This document shows positions 63,025-64,000 of a stretch of 64,000 nucleotides of DNA, in pieces; position 1 is the stretch's first letter, and each line of letters starts with the position of its first letter. Origin of the DNA: Pseudomonas crudilactis (GTDB taxonomy: Bacteria; Pseudomonadota; Gammaproteobacteria; Pseudomonadales; Pseudomonadaceae); NCBI RefSeq assembly GCF_013433315.1, contig NZ_WXVV01000003.1:1-64000 (forward strand), given 5' to 3'. A program made the translations under genes and the position numbers. Below the pieces are notes generated by a model, which worked only from the letters and a program-made list of their open reading frames with translations, did no database searches and was not told the DNA's origin.

Positions 63025-63885
63025 TCAGGCGTTTGGCAGCGCCAGGCCCTGGCCCATCTGCACTGGCGAACCCGCCGCCAGTTCTTCAGCCCATTTAACC
63101 TGATCCGGGCCGAACAGCACGATCGCGGTCGAACCCAGCTTGAAGCGGCCCAGTTCGGCACCTTTTTCCAGATGGATCGGCGCACGCGCGGCTTCGTCGT
63201 AGCGGAAGGTTTTCAGTTCACGCTTCGGCGGCGTGACCAGACCGGCCCACACGGTTTCAATCGAAGCGACGATCATCGCGCCGACCAGCACCACCGCCAT
63301 CGGGCCGCGCTCGGTGTCGAAAATGCACGCTACACGCTCGTTACGGGCGAACAGCTCCGGGACGTTTTCAGCGGTGGTCTGATTCACCGAGAAGATCCGG
63401 CCCGGGATGTAGACCATCTCGCGCAGGGTGCCTGCCAGCGGCATGTGCACGCGGTGGTAGTCCTTCGGCGACAGGTAAATAGTGGCGAAGTCGCCGCCCA
63501 TGAACGGTGCTGCGTTGGCCGCATCACCGCCGAGCAGTTCCAGCACGCTGAAGCTGTGCCCCTTGGCCTGGAACACGCGACCGTGTTCGATCGGGCCAAG
63601 TTGGCTGACTGCGCCGTCGGCCGGGCTGAGGATCGCGCCCGGAGTCTGGTCCAGTGGCCGCGCGCCGTCTTTCAGGGCGCGGGTGAAGAAGGCGTTGAAG
63701 TGCTCGTAAGCAGTCAGGTCTTCGACCAGCGCTTGCGACATGTCCACCTGGTAGCGCTTGGCGAACCACTGGGTGAAGGCATTCTTGAACCAGCGCACGC
63801 GGCACTCGGCAATGCAGCCGGCCAGACGCGACAGCAGGTGATGAGGCAGCAGGTACTGGCTGAGGATAAACAGACGCTCTTTCAT
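63025..63885 (-). CDS. psd: Phosphatidylserine decarboxylase proenzyme
   Basis: A 286-residue proenzyme that makes phosphatidylethanolamine at the inner membrane. It cleaves itself at Gly251-Ser252 in [11 protein letters not shown], giving a pyruvoyl group on the small alpha chain. The other conserved acids and bases are seen as LSPADG (Asp90) and YHRVHMPL (His147). The N-terminal amphipathic [13 protein letters not shown] opening is usual. It is 18 bp downstream of the rhodanese gene, as in other pseudomonads. Confidence 0.97.
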   Translation of the reverse strand: MKERLFILSQYLLPHHLLSRLAGCIAECRVRWFKNAFTQWFAKRYQVDMSQALVEDLTAYEHFNAFFTRALKDGARPLDQTPGAILSPADGAVSQLGPIEHGRVFQAKGHSFSVLELLGGDAANAAPFMGGDFATIYLSPKDYHRVHMPLAGTLREMVYIPGRIFSVNQTTAENVPELFARNERVACIFDTERGPMAVVLVGAMIVASIETVWAGLVTPPKRELKTFRYDEAARAPIHLEKGAELGRFKLGSTAIVLFGPDQVKWAEELAAGSPVQMGQGLALPNA

Positions 63886-63903
63886 TAGTTGTCCTTAAAA
63901 ACC

Positions 63904-64000
63904 TTAAATCTCGACAGGCGTGTCAGGGTGGTTGCCCCATTCGCCCCAGGAACCGGCGTAGCCCTTGACCCGCGGATAACCGAGGGACTTGGCCACCAGA
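63904..64000 (-). CDS. rhdA: Thiosulfate sulfurtransferase (rhodanese), 3' end only
   Basis: The last 32 codons of a gene that runs off the right edge. They encode KSLGYPRVKGYAGSWGEWGN and then HPDTPVEI before TAA. The YAGSWGEWGN ending is the typical C-terminus of two-domain rhodaneses. The order rhdA-psd is kept in Pseudomonas. The catalytic Cys loop is outside the window. Confidence 0.88.
   Translation of the reverse strand, partial: LVAKSLGYPRVKGYAGSWGEWGNHPDTPVEI

Overview
The window is a contiguous, almost fully coding piece of a Pseudomonas chromosome, most likely from the P. fluorescens group. The evidence is the GC-rich codon use, the many REP/REPIN palindromes with the GTGGGAGCGAGC-type core, and a gene order (msrA-dipA-aceF-aceE-glnE-waaF-waaC-waaG-waaP ... 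waaA ... thiC-nudF-cpdA-yqiA-parE-parC ... serB ... psd-rhdA) that matches, from memory, the P. aeruginosa PAO1 segment around PA5018 to PA4956. A 133-residue OAA-type lectin near the right end is typical of fluorescent pseudomonads. No rRNA, tRNA, CRISPR array, prophage or complete insertion sequence was seen.

Layout. Positions 1-6400 hold a short repeat that may be an insertion-sequence scar, rlmJ, msrA, the c-di-GMP phosphodiesterase dipA and a PhoD-like phosphatase. Positions 6570-11670 hold the aceEF pyruvate dehydrogenase operon with its terminator and a pair of palindromic operator candidates. glnE follows. Positions 14900-36700 are the LPS core region. It starts with a tightly overlapping run, waaF-waaC-waaG-waaP, and three more kinase-like genes (one a tandem double kinase). 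It continues with a YceK-like lipoprotein, a carbamoyltransferase, a GT2 glycosyltransferase, a polytopic GT-C-like protein and a sixth kinase-like domain. Then come msbA, mig-14-like and dnpA-like genes, hldE and three accessory glycosyltransferase-like genes. Two of the six kinase-like domains lack the catalytic Asp.

Positions 36700-41530 carry an aldo/keto reductase plus FAD oxidoreductase pair, an SMR exporter divergent from a LysR regulator, and waaA (Kdo transferase). Positions 41600-46850 carry a TolC-family protein divergent from a TPP riboswitch-thiC-cytX thiamin block. Positions 46800-56400 hold a DUF3298 lipoprotein, nudF, a DUF1249 gene, cpdA, yqiA, and parE and parC separated by two small envelope genes. 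Positions 56500-64000 hold a PqiC-like lipoprotein, a YtjB/AhpA-type membrane protein with a cyclase-like tail divergent from serB, a large PilZ protein, the lectin, psd and the 3' end of a rhodanese gene.

The genes share one main theme, envelope building: heptose supply (hldE), Kdo and heptose transfer (waaA, waaC, waaF), core glycosylation, phosphorylation and carbamoylation, and lipid A-core export (msbA). The rest is core metabolism and chromosome maintenance. The most unusual material is the kinase-like array with two probable pseudokinases, a small protein with sialyltransferase-like (GT29) motifs, a misfit Nudix-like protein, a degenerate cyclase-like domain, the OAA lectin, and a roughly 180 bp palindromic element present twice in opposite orientation.
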